DNA of 64,000 nucleotides from an uncultured Sphingobacteriales bacterium (GTDB lineage: Bacteria; Bacteroidota; Bacteroidia; Chitinophagales; Chitinophagaceae), in NCBI GenBank assembly GCA_937991535.1, contig CALKHN010000051.1:1-64000 (forward strand), in the 5' to 3' direction. Positions 7,091 through 16,150 of the stretch are shown here, piece by piece. The translations under genes were made by a program, and so were the position numbers. The notes beneath the pieces were generated by a model. It did not search any database, was not told the DNA's origin, and saw nothing but the letters and a program-made list of their open reading frames with translations. Positions within the stretch are counted from its first letter, which is position 1. Every line of letters starts with the position of its first letter.

Positions 7091-9814
7091 ATGAAAAAGA
7101 TACTATTCCTCACCATGCAATTGATTTTGATTGTTTTTTTTGCACCTGATATTCAGGCACAAAAAAAACAAACACAAGTTATCTATACTTGTCCGATGCA
7201 TCCTGAAGTGAAGATGGACAAGCCAGGTAACTGCCCCAAATGCGGAATGACATTGGTCAAAAAGACAATAAAAACAGCACAACCGAAAACGGTTCCCAAT
7301 AACGAGCAGCCTACCAAGCCAAAAGATACTGTGCCCGTTAAAAAAGAAATGAAAGACATGCAAGAAATGCGTGACATGAAGGAGATGGATATGAAGGCAG
7401 ATACGAATATGCACATGCATGATAAACTGCACATGGATCATTCGGACACGGATACAGCTAACCAGATTGGCGGAAAGGTAATTGTCAATCCTGGCAAAAC
7501 CGTTCGCTATGATTTATACGTTACCGATACCATGGTAAACTATACCGGCAAGCACAGACATGGGCTTGCAGTGAATGGTTCCATTCCTGCTCCACCACTC
7601 ATTTTTACAGAAGGTGACACGGCTGAAATCTATTTGCACAATATGCTAAAAACGGAAACATCTATCCATTGGCATGGCGTTATTTTACCCAACGAGCAGG
7701 ATGGTGTTCCTTTTTTAACCACTTCAGTAATTCCAGGCGGCACTACGCATTTATACAAATTTAAAATTGCTCAAAATGGAACCTATTGGTATCATTCGCA
7801 TTCAGGCTTGCAGCAGCAGGTGGGTACTTACGGTGCGTTGGTTTTTAAAAGCAGGGAAGACAATGCAATGAATGGAAGTGGTAATGAAATGATGAAGATG
7901 AACAAACCATACACGGCTGAACTGCCCTTGGTTTTGAGCGACTGGACGGATGAACATCCTCACCAGGTTCAACGAAGATTAAGATCCGCCAATGACTGGT
8001 ATGCTATTAAAAAAGGAAGTGTGCAAAGCTATGCCGAAGCCATAGGTAAAGGATATTTTTCAACCAAAGTAACGAATGAGTGGAAACGGATGAACGCCAT
8101 GGATGTGAGTGATGTTTACTATGAAAAATTTTTATCTAACGGCAAACCGGAAACCGAAGCGCCGCAGTTTAAAGCTGGTGATAAAGTAAGGTTGCGGGTG
8201 GTGAACGGCGGCTCTTCCTCCTATTTCTGGTTACAATATGCCGGCGGAAAAATAACAGTAATTGCTAATGACGGCAACGATGTAATTCCTGTAGAAGTGG
8301 ACCGGTTAATTATTGGCGTTGCAGAAACATACGATGTAATTGTTACCATCCCCGATAACATGAGTTATGAATTCCGGTCAACTCCGGAAGACCGGAGCAG
8401 CCATACGTCACTATGGCTGGGCAGCGGCATGAAAATGCCGGCAACAACGCTGCCTAAGCTGAAGTATTTCGAAGGCATGAAAATGATGAATGACATGATG
8501 AAAATGAATGGTGACATGAAGCCAATGCCAGGCATGCAAATGAGTTTGCAATCAATGGACATGAACAGTGTAATGTATCCTGAAATTACCGGAAGTGAAG
8601 ATGGCAAAAGCGGTAACGAAATGCATGATGTGCACGGCATGAACATGGATAGCACGAAGGATATGAAATCCGATAGTACGAAAGCAGAAAAGAGTCCTGG
8701 CATGAACATGCATAATATGAAAGCTATGGACAGCAATAAGATGGATACTTCAAACAGTATGAAGATACATGACATGGCAGGTATAGATATGGGCAATAGT
8801 TCAGACATCGTAACACTTAATTATGCCATGCTTCGTTCACCGGTTAAAACAACATTACCGGATGTGCCAACCAAAATACTGCACTTTACACTGGAAGGGA
8901 ACATGAACCGTTATGTATGGTCCATTAACAATAGGACCTTAGGCGAATGGGATAAAATTTTGATTAAACAGGGAGAAAAGGTGCGCATTATTCTTACCAA
9001 TAATTCAATGATGCGCCACCCGATGCACCTGCATGGGCACGACTTCCGGGTATTGGGTGCACAGGGCGAATATGCACCTTTTAAAAATACGATAGACATC
9101 ATGCCCATGGAAACGGATACCCTCGAATTTGCTGCTAACAAAGACGGCGACTGGTTTTTCCATTGCCATATTTTGTACCACATGATGGCAGGTATGGGCA
9201 ATGTGTTAAGCTATCAAAACTCGCCACCCAATCCGCAACTGCCCGATAAGGAAAAAGCATGGAAGCAGTTTAAGCGTAGCGAACAAATGATACATCCTTC
9301 GGCTACTATAGGATTGGAAAGCAATGGCAGCGATGCAACCTTTATGCTATCGGGTAACCGGTACGAATTACAGGGGTTATGGCACTTGGGTTTAACACCC
9401 GAACACGGACGGGAAGTGGAAGTAAATTTTGGTCGGTACCTGGGAAAAATGCAATGGCTGTTTCCCTATGTAGGGTTCGACTATCATTACGCAAAAGTGG
9501 GTGATGAAATAGAAAAAAATGCATTCGGGCAGGTGAGTAATAAGAGTGACCGCAAAACATTTGTAGTGGGGTTGCAATATACCTTACCCATGCTGGTAGT
9601 GGCTGATGCAAGAGTGGACGGTGATGGTAAATTCCGTTTCCAGTTGGGCAGAGAAGATATACCACTTACCAATCGTTTAAGAGGGAATTTTATGTGGAAT
9701 ACCGATAAAGAATATGCCGTCGGCTTGAGGTATATCGTACGGAAGTGGTTCGCCTTATCTACCCACTACGATAGTGATATGGGCTTAGGTGCAGGTGTTA
9801 CCATTATTTATTAA
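7091..9814 (+). CDS. Multicopper oxidase with N-terminal HMBD and C-terminal CopB-like barrel region
   Basis: A 907-residue secreted protein. After the signal peptide comes a heavy-metal-binding YHS-like motif (YTCPMHPEV, then CPKCGMTL, about 33-57) and a Met/His-rich linker. The cupredoxin domains follow with copper ligands HWHG and HSH in the N-terminal part and HPMHLHGHDF plus HCHILYHMMAGM (about 689-700) at the type 1/trinuclear site. A second Met-rich stretch (about 455-580) lies between domains, as in CopA/PcoA-type cuprous oxidases. After about residue 734 the protein continues with amphipathic beta strands (GLWHLGLTPEH, WLFPYVGFDYHY, VGLQYTLP) ending in an aromatic-rich tail. This resembles a CopB/PcoB outer-membrane domain. 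It probably oxidises Cu(I) in the periplasm. Confidence 0.92.
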   Translation: MKKILFLTMQLILIVFFAPDIQAQKKQTQVIYTCPMHPEVKMDKPGNCPKCGMTLVKKTIKTAQPKTVPNNEQPTKPKDTVPVKKEMKDMQEMRDMKEMDMKADTNMHMHDKLHMDHSDTDTANQIGGKVIVNPGKTVRYDLYVTDTMVNYTGKHRHGLAVNGSIPAPPLIFTEGDTAEIYLHNMLKTETSIHWHGVILPNEQDGVPFLTTSVIPGGTTHLYKFKIAQNGTYWYHSHSGLQQQVGTYGALVFKSREDNAMNGSGNEMMKMNKPYTAELPLVLSDWTDEHPHQVQRRLRSANDWYAIKKGSVQSYAEAIGKGYFSTKVTNEWKRMNAMDVSDVYYEKFLSNGKPETEAPQFKAGDKVRLRVVNGGSSSYFWLQYAGGKITVIANDGNDVIPVEVDRLIIGVAETYDVIVTIPDNMSYEFRSTPEDRSSHTSLWLGSGMKMPATTLPKLKYFEGMKMMNDMMKMNGDMKPMPGMQMSLQSMDMNSVMYPEITGSEDGKSGNEMHDVHGMNMDSTKDMKSDSTKAEKSPGMNMHNMKAMDSNKMDTSNSMKIHDMAGIDMGNSSDIVTLNYAMLRSPVKTTLPDVPTKILHFTLEGNMNRYVWSINNRTLGEWDKILIKQGEKVRIILTNNSMMRHPMHLHGHDFRVLGAQGEYAPFKNTIDIMPMETDTLEFAANKDGDWFFHCHILYHMMAGMGNVLSYQNSPPNPQLPDKEKAWKQFKRSEQMIHPSATIGLESNGSDATFMLSGNRYELQGLWHLGLTPEHGREVEVNFGRYLGKMQWLFPYVGFDYHYAKVGDEIEKNAFGQVSNKSDRKTFVVGLQYTLPMLVVADARVDGDGKFRFQLGREDIPLTNRLRGNFMWNTDKEYAVGLRYIVRKWFALSTHYDSDMGLGAGVTIIY

Positions 9815-9865
9815 ACAATACAAACAAAAAACCAACTTATTTTCTTCACATAAAAACCAACAATC

Positions 9866-10207
9866 ATGACCGGTTATCACACGTACAAAACTTGTATTGA
9901 AGCCTGCCTTAAATGCGCAGCTATTTGTAATCATTGCGCTTCTGCCTGCTTGCAGGAAGCAGATGTAAAAATGATGGCACGCTGCGTTCAGTTAGACATG
10001 GAGTGTGCGGCTATCTGCTATACAGCCGCACAGTTAATGAGCCTTGGAAGCGATAAGGCAAAAGAGATTTGCCGCATCTGCGCAGATATCTGCGACACAT
10101 GTGCCGTAGAATGTGAAAAGCATGCACAACATGGAATGGATCATTGCCATGAATGTGCAGAGGCTTGCAGAACATGTGCAGAAGAGTGCCGCAAAATGGC
10201 AGCTTAA
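9866..10207 (+). CDS. Four-helix bundle copper-storage protein (Csp family)
   Basis: A 113-residue protein with 19 Cys spaced CxxC/CxxxC along four predicted helices (for example CIEACLKCAAICNHCASAC). This is the Csp/DUF326 pattern, in which a four-helix bundle is lined with Cys thiolates that store many Cu(I) ions. There is no signal peptide, so this is the cytosolic Csp3-like type. It follows the multicopper oxidase by 51 bp and is closed by a terminator, and probably buffers copper that the pumps have not removed. Confidence 0.92.
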   Translation: MTGYHTYKTCIEACLKCAAICNHCASACLQEADVKMMARCVQLDMECAAICYTAAQLMSLGSDKAKEICRICADICDTCAVECEKHAQHGMDHCHECAEACRTCAEECRKMAA

Positions 10208-10215
10208 TTTAAATG

Positions 10216-10248
10216 GGGTGGCTAATATTAAATGATTGCCACCCTTTT
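10216..10248 (+). terminator. Rho-independent terminator after csp
   Basis: Stem GGGTGGC / GCCACCC around a 15-nt A/T-rich loop, followed by TTTT. It lies 8 bp past the Csp stop and ends the oxidase-csp transcript. Confidence 0.7.
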
Positions 10249-10430
10249 ATTAATACCTTAGAAGGTGATCTTAAATGATATTTAAATACTTAAAAGGCTT
10301 TAGGCATTAAAAATATTTTATTGATAACCTATAAATCAATGTTGCTATTGGAAATTTAAATTTAGTTACTGAACGTTAGTCATTAATAAAATTACCCAAG
10401 CCAAAGCTTCATGTAAATCAAAATAATATT

Positions 10431-12608
10431 ATGGACCATACACACCACCACCACACATATCCACAACAATCCTACACCTGTCCCATGCATCCCGAAGTAA
10501 TTAAACCCCGCCCGGGTAAATGTCCTATATGTGGAATGGACCTGATTCCTCTTGAAGCTTCGGAGAATAAAGATCAGTCTGGTGATGAGCATCAGCACCG
10601 GTATCAGAACACTCAAGCAAAGCAGACACATTCAGGGCATGAAGGACATGGTGCCCACGATAAACATGCCGGACACCATACCCATGATTTTTTGAAACGG
10701 TTTTGGATTTGCCTGGTGATTACTGTTCCAATATTATTATTGTCCCACATGATCCAGCAATGGCTGGGCTTTGAAATAAAATTTACCGGTGATAAATACC
10801 TGTTATTGGTACTGAGTACTTTTATTTATTTCTATGGCGGCATGCCTTTCCTGAAAGGGATGTTCAGTGAAATAAAGGATAAAGCTATTGGTATGATGAC
10901 GCTGGTGGCTATCGCTATCAGTGTTGCCTTTATATATAGTGTGGCTGTTGTGTTTGGTTTAAAGGGAATGGATTTTTTCTGGGAGCTGGCAACATTGATT
11001 GACATTATGTTGCTCGGCCATTGGTTAGAAATGCGTTCGCAAATGGCTGCTTCAAAAGCATTGGAAAGCCTGGTGGCATTATTGCCATCAACCGTGCATG
11101 TAGATAGAAACGGGGAAATAGTGGACATCAATCTGAAAGAATTGCGGAATGGCGATAAGGTGCTGGTGAAGCCCGGGGAAAAAATTCCTGCTGATGGAAT
11201 AGTACTGGAAGGAAGTTCTTATGTGAACGAAAGTATGCTTACCGGCGAAAGTGTACCTGTAAAAAAAGAAAAAGAGCAAAAAGCTATCGGCGGTTCTATT
11301 AATGGAGACGGCGCGTTGAAACTGCAAATTACAGCAACAGGTAATGATAGTTATCTTAACAAGGTAATTACTTTGGTTTCATCTGCACAGGCTTCCAAAT
11401 CTAAGACACAAAACCTTGCTGATAAAGTAGCCAAATGGTTAACGATTATATCTATTACAGTAGGCGTTATCACTTTTATTTTTTGGTTCAACAAAGAAAA
11501 CGATCTCGACTTTGCATTGGAAAGAATGGTGACGGTGATGGTTACGGCTTGTCCTCATGCGCTGGGTGTTGCTATTCCGTTAGTGGTTGCCATATCTACC
11601 AGCTTATCCGCCACACATGGCTTATTGATCCGCAACCGCACTGCTTTTGAGTCAGCCAGGAATATTACTACTCTCATCTTCGATAAAACCGGAACGCTTA
11701 CCAAAGGCTCCCACGAGGTAGAAAAAATAATTTCGTTGGATAACAACATTCCCGAAGATCAGCTTTTACAATATGCCGCTTCGGTGCAGCAAAACTCTGA
11801 ACATCATATCGCTCATGGGTTGACCCGGAAAGCCAAAGAAAAATCGTTGCAACTATGGCCGGTCGAAAACTTCAGCTATATACAGGGTGTTGGTGTAAAA
11901 GGTACTGTTAATGGAAAGTTGGTTATTTCCGCCGGACCTAATTATTTCAAACAAAACAATCAACCTGTTCCTGCTACGCCTTCTTCCGTTGACCTGAGTG
12001 TTGAAACGATTAATTACCTGCTTATTGATAATAAACCTACTGGAATATTTACACTGGCCGATTCTATACGGGAATCTTCAGCAGAAGCGATTGCTGATTT
12101 AAAGCAAATGAATATCAAATCGTATTTGTTGACCGGCGATAATGAAGACATCGCTAAGTCTGTAGCAAGTAAGTTGAAGATGGATGGTTATTTCGCCAAT
12201 GTATTGCCACACGAAAAGCAGGAAAAGCTAAAAGAGTTTCAAGCCAAAGGAGAGTTGGTGGCCATGACCGGCGATGGTGTAAATGATGCACCTGCCCTGG
12301 CTCAGGCTGATGTAGGCATTGCTGTTGGTTCAGGCACCGATGTAGCTGCGGAAACCGCCGATGTTATTTTAGTAAACAGCGATCCCAAAGATGTGGTAGG
12401 CATGATCGCTTTTGCCAAAGCTACTTACAGCAAGATGATCCAGAATCTTATCTGGGCCGTAGGATACAATCTTATTGCTATCCCGCTGGCGGCTGGTATT
12501 CTTTATCCCAAATTTATACTCAGTCCGGCGATGGGTGCGGTGCTGATGAGTTTAAGTACCATCATCGTTGCTTTGAATGCTCAATTATTACGCAAACAGT
12601 TCAAATGA
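10431..12608 (+). CDS. copB: Copper-translocating P1B-type ATPase with HMBD (CopB-type)
   Basis: A 725-residue inner-membrane ATPase with a His-rich N-terminus (MDHTHHHHTYPQQ), an HMBD motif (YTCPMHPEV, CPICGMDL, about 16-42) instead of HMA domains, and a second His cluster before TM1. The transmembrane metal site is CPH (TACPHALGVAIP, near residue 373), which defines subgroup P1B-3. The phosphorylation site DKTGT is near 418, TGDN and GDGVND (near 613) follow. Known CopB-type pumps export Cu and Ag from the cytoplasm and have been linked to Cu(II). With the CPC-type CopA at 1990 the island has both classes. Upstream are 220 bp without a gene. Confidence 0.95.
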   Translation: MDHTHHHHTYPQQSYTCPMHPEVIKPRPGKCPICGMDLIPLEASENKDQSGDEHQHRYQNTQAKQTHSGHEGHGAHDKHAGHHTHDFLKRFWICLVITVPILLLSHMIQQWLGFEIKFTGDKYLLLVLSTFIYFYGGMPFLKGMFSEIKDKAIGMMTLVAIAISVAFIYSVAVVFGLKGMDFFWELATLIDIMLLGHWLEMRSQMAASKALESLVALLPSTVHVDRNGEIVDINLKELRNGDKVLVKPGEKIPADGIVLEGSSYVNESMLTGESVPVKKEKEQKAIGGSINGDGALKLQITATGNDSYLNKVITLVSSAQASKSKTQNLADKVAKWLTIISITVGVITFIFWFNKENDLDFALERMVTVMVTACPHALGVAIPLVVAISTSLSATHGLLIRNRTAFESARNITTLIFDKTGTLTKGSHEVEKIISLDNNIPEDQLLQYAASVQQNSEHHIAHGLTRKAKEKSLQLWPVENFSYIQGVGVKGTVNGKLVISAGPNYFKQNNQPVPATPSSVDLSVETINYLLIDNKPTGIFTLADSIRESSAEAIADLKQMNIKSYLLTGDNEDIAKSVASKLKMDGYFANVLPHEKQEKLKEFQAKGELVAMTGDGVNDAPALAQADVGIAVGSGTDVAAETADVILVNSDPKDVVGMIAFAKATYSKMIQNLIWAVGYNLIAIPLAAGILYPKFILSPAMGAVLMSLSTIIVALNAQLLRKQFK

Positions 12609-12739
12609 ATTAAATAAAATTAATAGCTCTGGGTATAATATTATTGACAGCAGTTTGCAAATCGGAGATAAAGCTCAATCAGTTGTAGAATTACCGGGGA
12701 ATCTGGAAATCGAAATGATTAAATTAATTGAACTTATAA

Positions 12740-12907
12740 TGGTCACCTACTGAGCCCGATGTGGTAATGACTTGTGCAGGTGATGTGCCAACATTAGAAA
12801 CCTTAGCGATGGTATCTATTTTAAAACAAAAACTGTCCAATCAGAAAGTGCGGGTAGTTAATAGAAGTGATAAGCCAATTCAACTATTCAATAATTATAT
12901 TGAATAG
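12740..12907 (+). pseudogene. Phosphoketolase remnant (C-terminal part)
   Basis: In frame from 12740 the sequence encodes EPDVVMTCAGDVPTLETLAM, then VSILKQKLSNQKVRVVN. This matches the conserved phosphoketolase segment that reads PDVV.ACAGD.PT.E..A before its last domain. It has no start codon and no thiamine-binding region, and after VVN it runs into unrelated sequence and a stop inside the arsR operator. It is a scrap of about 40 codons left by a rearrangement. The rest of the 12609-12943 interval holds only the arsR control region. Confidence 0.7.
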
Positions 12908-12929
12908 TTGAATCCTTTTTCTACATTTG
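12881..12929 (+). promoter_or_regulatory. Operator/promoter of the ArsR-rhodanese operon
   Basis: A perfect palindrome with 13-bp arms CAACTATTCAATA / TATTGAATAGTTG and a 4-nt centre spans 12881-12910. It contains the ATTCAA...TTGAAT core typical of ArsR/SmtB sites. A Bacteroidota promoter overlaps it: -33 TTG at 12900-12902 lies inside the right arm, and the -7 box TACATTTG is at 12922-12929 with a 19-bp spacer. A bound repressor would block the -33 contact. The likely transcription start is near 12936. Confidence 0.75.
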
Positions 12930-12943
12930 TGCTGTTAAAAGCA

Positions 12944-13636
12944 ATGCATATGGATAAAAGGGAGTTTAAAGACAAAATATACAGCGTTTTATCCGGGTTG
13001 GTTAAGGCGATGGCCAACCCTCACCGGTTGGAAATTATTGACTTATTAGGACAGGCGGAAAGATCCGTTGAGGATATTGCGAAAGAAACGGGTATGTCTG
13101 TAGCCAACACATCTCAACATTTGCAGGTACTCAAGCAATCCAACCTTGTACGGGTAAAACGCAATGGCAATTTTATTCTATACGGTCTTGCCAACGACAG
13201 CGTATATAAATCATGGAGAGATCTGCGGGAAATAGGAATGGGAAGTCTCGCCGAAGTTGAAAAAATTGTGCGGGAATTCAGGACAAAGAAAAATAGCCTG
13301 GAACCGATACGGATTGATGAGCTTATATCCAGGATGAATTCTTCCAATATAATTCTTCTTGATGTAAGGCCGCACCTGGAATACAAAGCAGGCCATATAC
13401 CCAATGCGGTAAACATCCCAATTGACCAGTTATTAAGCCGTATAGGGGAATTAAAAAAATCAAAGCAGTACATCGCTTATTGCCGGGGCCCATTTTGCGT
13501 GTTTGCCGATGAGGCAGTTCAATTACTTACTCAAAAGGGGTTTAAGGTCAAGCGGCTGGAAGAAGGATACCCTGATTGGAAATTAAAGTTCCTGGTAGAA
13601 GATGTATCATCAGGAAAAATTATTACAAATGGATAA
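12944..13636 (+). CDS. ArsR-family repressor fused to a rhodanese domain
   Basis: From ATG 12944 (ATG 12950 also possible) the product has 230 residues. Earlier in-frame codons lie inside the operator, so they are rejected. Residues about 5-95 form a winged HTH (SVEDIAKETGMSVANTSQHL). Residues about 125-220 form a rhodanese domain with the active loop YCRGPFCVFADEA. ArsR-rhodanese fusions are known in Bacteria and are thought to sense persulfide or metals through the catalytic Cys. The palindrome just upstream indicates autoregulation. It overlaps the next gene by 8 bp (ATGGATAA), giving translational coupling. Confidence 0.9.
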   Translation: MHMDKREFKDKIYSVLSGLVKAMANPHRLEIIDLLGQAERSVEDIAKETGMSVANTSQHLQVLKQSNLVRVKRNGNFILYGLANDSVYKSWRDLREIGMGSLAEVEKIVREFRTKKNSLEPIRIDELISRMNSSNIILLDVRPHLEYKAGHIPNAVNIPIDQLLSRIGELKKSKQYIAYCRGPFCVFADEAVQLLTQKGFKVKRLEEGYPDWKLKFLVEDVSSGKIITNG

Positions 13637-14738
13637 TTCAAAAAACACAATCAATGCAGAGACATTGAGGGAATGGCTGGAAAACAATGAACCTGTTTTC
13701 ATTCTTGATGTACGTCCATTATCACAAAGGGAAGATTGGAAGATACCCGGCAGCCACTACATAGATGCTTATAAGCGGCTCAATGAAGGCGATAATTCAG
13801 TATTGAATGAAATTGATATTCCTGAAAATGCAAAGGTGATAACGGTATGTGCAGCAGGAAAGACTAGCCAGGCCGCTGCTGAAGCATTAAGGCAAAAAGG
13901 AATTGATGCCTGGTCGCTGGAAGGTGGCATGAAAGCATGGGGCACTGCCTGGAATACAGCACGAAAGCAGTTCACGGATTTCGAAGTAATTCAAATCAGG
14001 CGAACCGGAAAAGGATGCATGTCTTATATCATTTCTTCTAACAACGAAGCCCTTATTATTGATGCATCGCTTCCCGTTGAAGTGTATGTTCATTTAATAC
14101 AGCAACACAACCTTACTGTTAAATATGTTATTGAAACGCACATACATGCCGACCATCTTTCAAGATCAAAGCAAGTAGCCGCTTATTTTCATGTCCCCTT
14201 ATTTCTCCCTGTTCCCAATAAGGTGCGATTTTCCCACAATAAGATAACAGCAGATACTACTTTTTCCATAGGCGCAGTTACTCTTCAATGTCTTCCAACT
14301 CCGGGGCATACATTGGAGAGCGTTAGCTTTTACATTGAAAATAGCATAGTCTTTACAGGCGATACCATTTTTACTAATGCCGTTGGCCGCCCGGACCTGA
14401 AAGCAAGTGAGGAAGAGAGCCGGAATAAAGCAACCTTACTATATCACTCATTGCAAAAATTACTTCTATTACCTGACCATGTATTAGTATTTCCGGCACA
14501 CACCAATAAACCCGTTGATTTTGATGGTAAACTAATCAACACCACAATCAGCCGGGCTAAAAATGAAATAGAAATACTTCATAACACCGGGCAGGATTTT
14601 ATCAACATGCTTTTACAGAAAATACCGCCTGCTCCGGCGAATTATATGGCAATAGTAGAAAGAAATCTTACCGGTGATTTTTCTGATATTGACCCGGCTG
14701 AGTTGGAAGCCGGGTCGAATCGTTGTGGCATATCATAA
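13629..14738 (+). CDS. Rhodanese / metallo-beta-lactamase-fold fusion (persulfide dioxygenase-like)
   Basis: The start is set at ATG 13629, which overlaps the arsR stop. The 369-residue product has an N-terminal rhodanese domain (residues about 5-105; active Cys in TVCAAGKTSQ) and an MBL-fold domain (about 115-360) with the metal motif THIHADHLSR, then PTPGHTLES and FTGDTIF. The domain set recalls ETHE1/persulfide dioxygenase-rhodanese proteins that oxidise glutathione or low-molecular-weight persulfides, although there the rhodanese is usually C-terminal. It is the second gene of the ArsR-rhodanese operon and supports a sulfane-sulfur function. Confidence 0.85.
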   Translation: MDNSKNTINAETLREWLENNEPVFILDVRPLSQREDWKIPGSHYIDAYKRLNEGDNSVLNEIDIPENAKVITVCAAGKTSQAAAEALRQKGIDAWSLEGGMKAWGTAWNTARKQFTDFEVIQIRRTGKGCMSYIISSNNEALIIDASLPVEVYVHLIQQHNLTVKYVIETHIHADHLSRSKQVAAYFHVPLFLPVPNKVRFSHNKITADTTFSIGAVTLQCLPTPGHTLESVSFYIENSIVFTGDTIFTNAVGRPDLKASEEESRNKATLLYHSLQKLLLLPDHVLVFPAHTNKPVDFDGKLINTTISRAKNEIEILHNTGQDFINMLLQKIPPAPANYMAIVERNLTGDFSDIDPAELEAGSNRCGIS

Positions 14739-14756
14739 ATCAATAAAACAAATACG

Positions 14757-15191
14757 ATGAAAAAACTGAATTTAACTTTTTCCCTATGCATAATGTCCGT
14801 ATCTATGGTTGTTTCCGCTCAAAATGCAGAACCCTGGAAAGCCGGACAGTTGCTGCCTCCCACCATCTTGTCTGCTGTAATCAATAACCCGTCAGCAAAA
14901 CATCCGCTCATTATTGATATTGGACCTGCAGGTTCAATTAAAGAGTCTGTTAAGATAGGTCCTGCCGATAAAAAGGAGAATCTTAAAAAACTAAAACAAC
15001 TTTTACTAAAGGAAAATAAAGACCGGGAAATTGTAATCTATTGCGGATGCTGCCCATATAAAAATTGTCCGAACATTCGTCCGGCATTTTCATTGTTGAA
15101 CGCACTGAAATTTACCAATCATAAATTACTTGATCTGCCGCATAATTTAAAAGTAGATTGGATTGACAAAGGTTATCCCATTAACAATTAA
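14757..15191 (+). CDS. Secreted rhodanese-like protein
   Basis: A 144-residue protein with a signal peptide (cleavage near VVSAQNA). The mature part is a small rhodanese-like fold: LIIDIGPAGSIK near residue 50 and the active-site strand-loop IVIYCGCCPYKNCPNIRPAF near 97-116, which is unusually Cys-rich (CGCC...C). It ends VDWIDKGYP, typical of the rhodanese C-terminus. It is therefore a periplasmic sulfur-relay or metal-thiol protein. It lies 18 bp after the MBL gene and is in the same operon. Together with the regulator and the fusion it makes three rhodanese domains in a row. Confidence 0.75.
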   Translation: MKKLNLTFSLCIMSVSMVVSAQNAEPWKAGQLLPPTILSAVINNPSAKHPLIIDIGPAGSIKESVKIGPADKKENLKKLKQLLLKENKDREIVIYCGCCPYKNCPNIRPAFSLLNALKFTNHKLLDLPHNLKVDWIDKGYPINN

Positions 15192-15355
15192 AAGCTTAAA
15201 TAAAGAAACTAATAAGTCTCTCAGACAGGTTGATGGATCATTTCTGATTGAATCAAACCGCTATGAACCAAAAACCGTCCTTACGATAACAGGAAGACAA
15301 AAAGGTACTAAAATTTCTGTGCATTTTTTAAAGCCACTGCATAAACGTTTATTAA

Positions 15356-16150
15356 ATGATTGATAAAAAAGAGAAGGCTTACATTCTTGAAAATAAACAT
15401 TACAATGAACCATCCATTTTTTTGCCTGAAAATCTTTTAAGGGAAGCGAGGCGGCAAAAAAACATTTCTGAATGTAATGTGCCTTCGATATGTGTGCTGG
15501 ATCCCGATGGAGATTTGGCTGGTTACCTGGTCGGAAAAGGGGATGCTACCAGGAATAATTGCTGGGCATGTTATCATTCAAACCTCTATAATTTTCATTT
15601 GAACGACCTTCAATTGGGCATTGTGCCTTATATTGTAGGTGCGTCATATGCCGTGCTGGTAGCCGAACAACTTTTTGCTTCCGGTTGCGAAGTTCTTGTT
15701 AGCGTGACATCAGCCGGCATTATTCAGTACTTCGATAATAATAAGCGCTTCGCACTAATCACAGAAGCAGTAAGGGATGAAGGTACCAGTTACCACTATT
15801 TGCCCGCGAAAGAGCCTTCGGAAATTTCAGGTTTTTTATTGGACAAGTTGTCTGAAATAACTCAGGCAGAAAGTTGTCCATGGTTTAACGCAAAAAGCTG
15901 GACTACAGATGCCCCATACCGTGAAACCAGAGAGGCTATCAGAGCAATGAAAGATGAAAATGTTTGTTGTGTAGAAATGGAAGCAGCAGCGTTATATGCT
16001 TTTGCCAGGGTTAAAAAGAAAAACATTCTATGCTTTGCCCATCTCACAAACACAATGGCACAGGCTGAAGGTGATTTTGAGAAAGGTGAGCATTTCGGAA
16101 GTATTGATACCATTAATCTGATAAATGAGCTGTTAAAATGGATAAGATAA
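15356..16150 (+). CDS. Nucleoside phosphorylase (PNP/UDP family)
   Basis: A 264-residue protein of the purine nucleoside/uridine phosphorylase superfamily. Visible motifs are a Gly-containing phosphate site (DLAGYLVGKGDA near 50), LVSVTSAGIIQ, EAVRDEGTSYHYLP, and the nucleoside-binding VEMEAAALYAFA near 203-214, which is diagnostic. The enzymes split nucleosides with phosphate (or arsenate) to base and pentose-1-phosphate. It is unexpected next to an ArsR/rhodanese unit. Its stop overlaps the MFS start by 13 bp, so enzyme and transporter are translationally coupled. The substrate is unknown. Confidence 0.85.
   Translation: MIDKKEKAYILENKHYNEPSIFLPENLLREARRQKNISECNVPSICVLDPDGDLAGYLVGKGDATRNNCWACYHSNLYNFHLNDLQLGIVPYIVGASYAVLVAEQLFASGCEVLVSVTSAGIIQYFDNNKRFALITEAVRDEGTSYHYLPAKEPSEISGFLLDKLSEITQAESCPWFNAKSWTTDAPYRETREAIRAMKDENVCCVEMEAAALYAFARVKKKNILCFAHLTNTMAQAEGDFEKGEHFGSIDTINLINELLKWIR

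Noticed and set aside
14229..14253. A copy resembling the copA/copZ element (TTTTCCCACAATAAGATAACAGCAG)
   Set aside because: It lies inside the MBL coding sequence, has several mismatches to the element and no promoter box at the right distance; chance similarity.
15163..15363. 66-residue frame bridging the secreted rhodanese and the nucleoside phosphorylase genes
   Set aside because: It overlaps the rhodanese gene end in another frame, has no recognisable domain and no ribosome site; it is probably chance, though a short remnant cannot be excluded.
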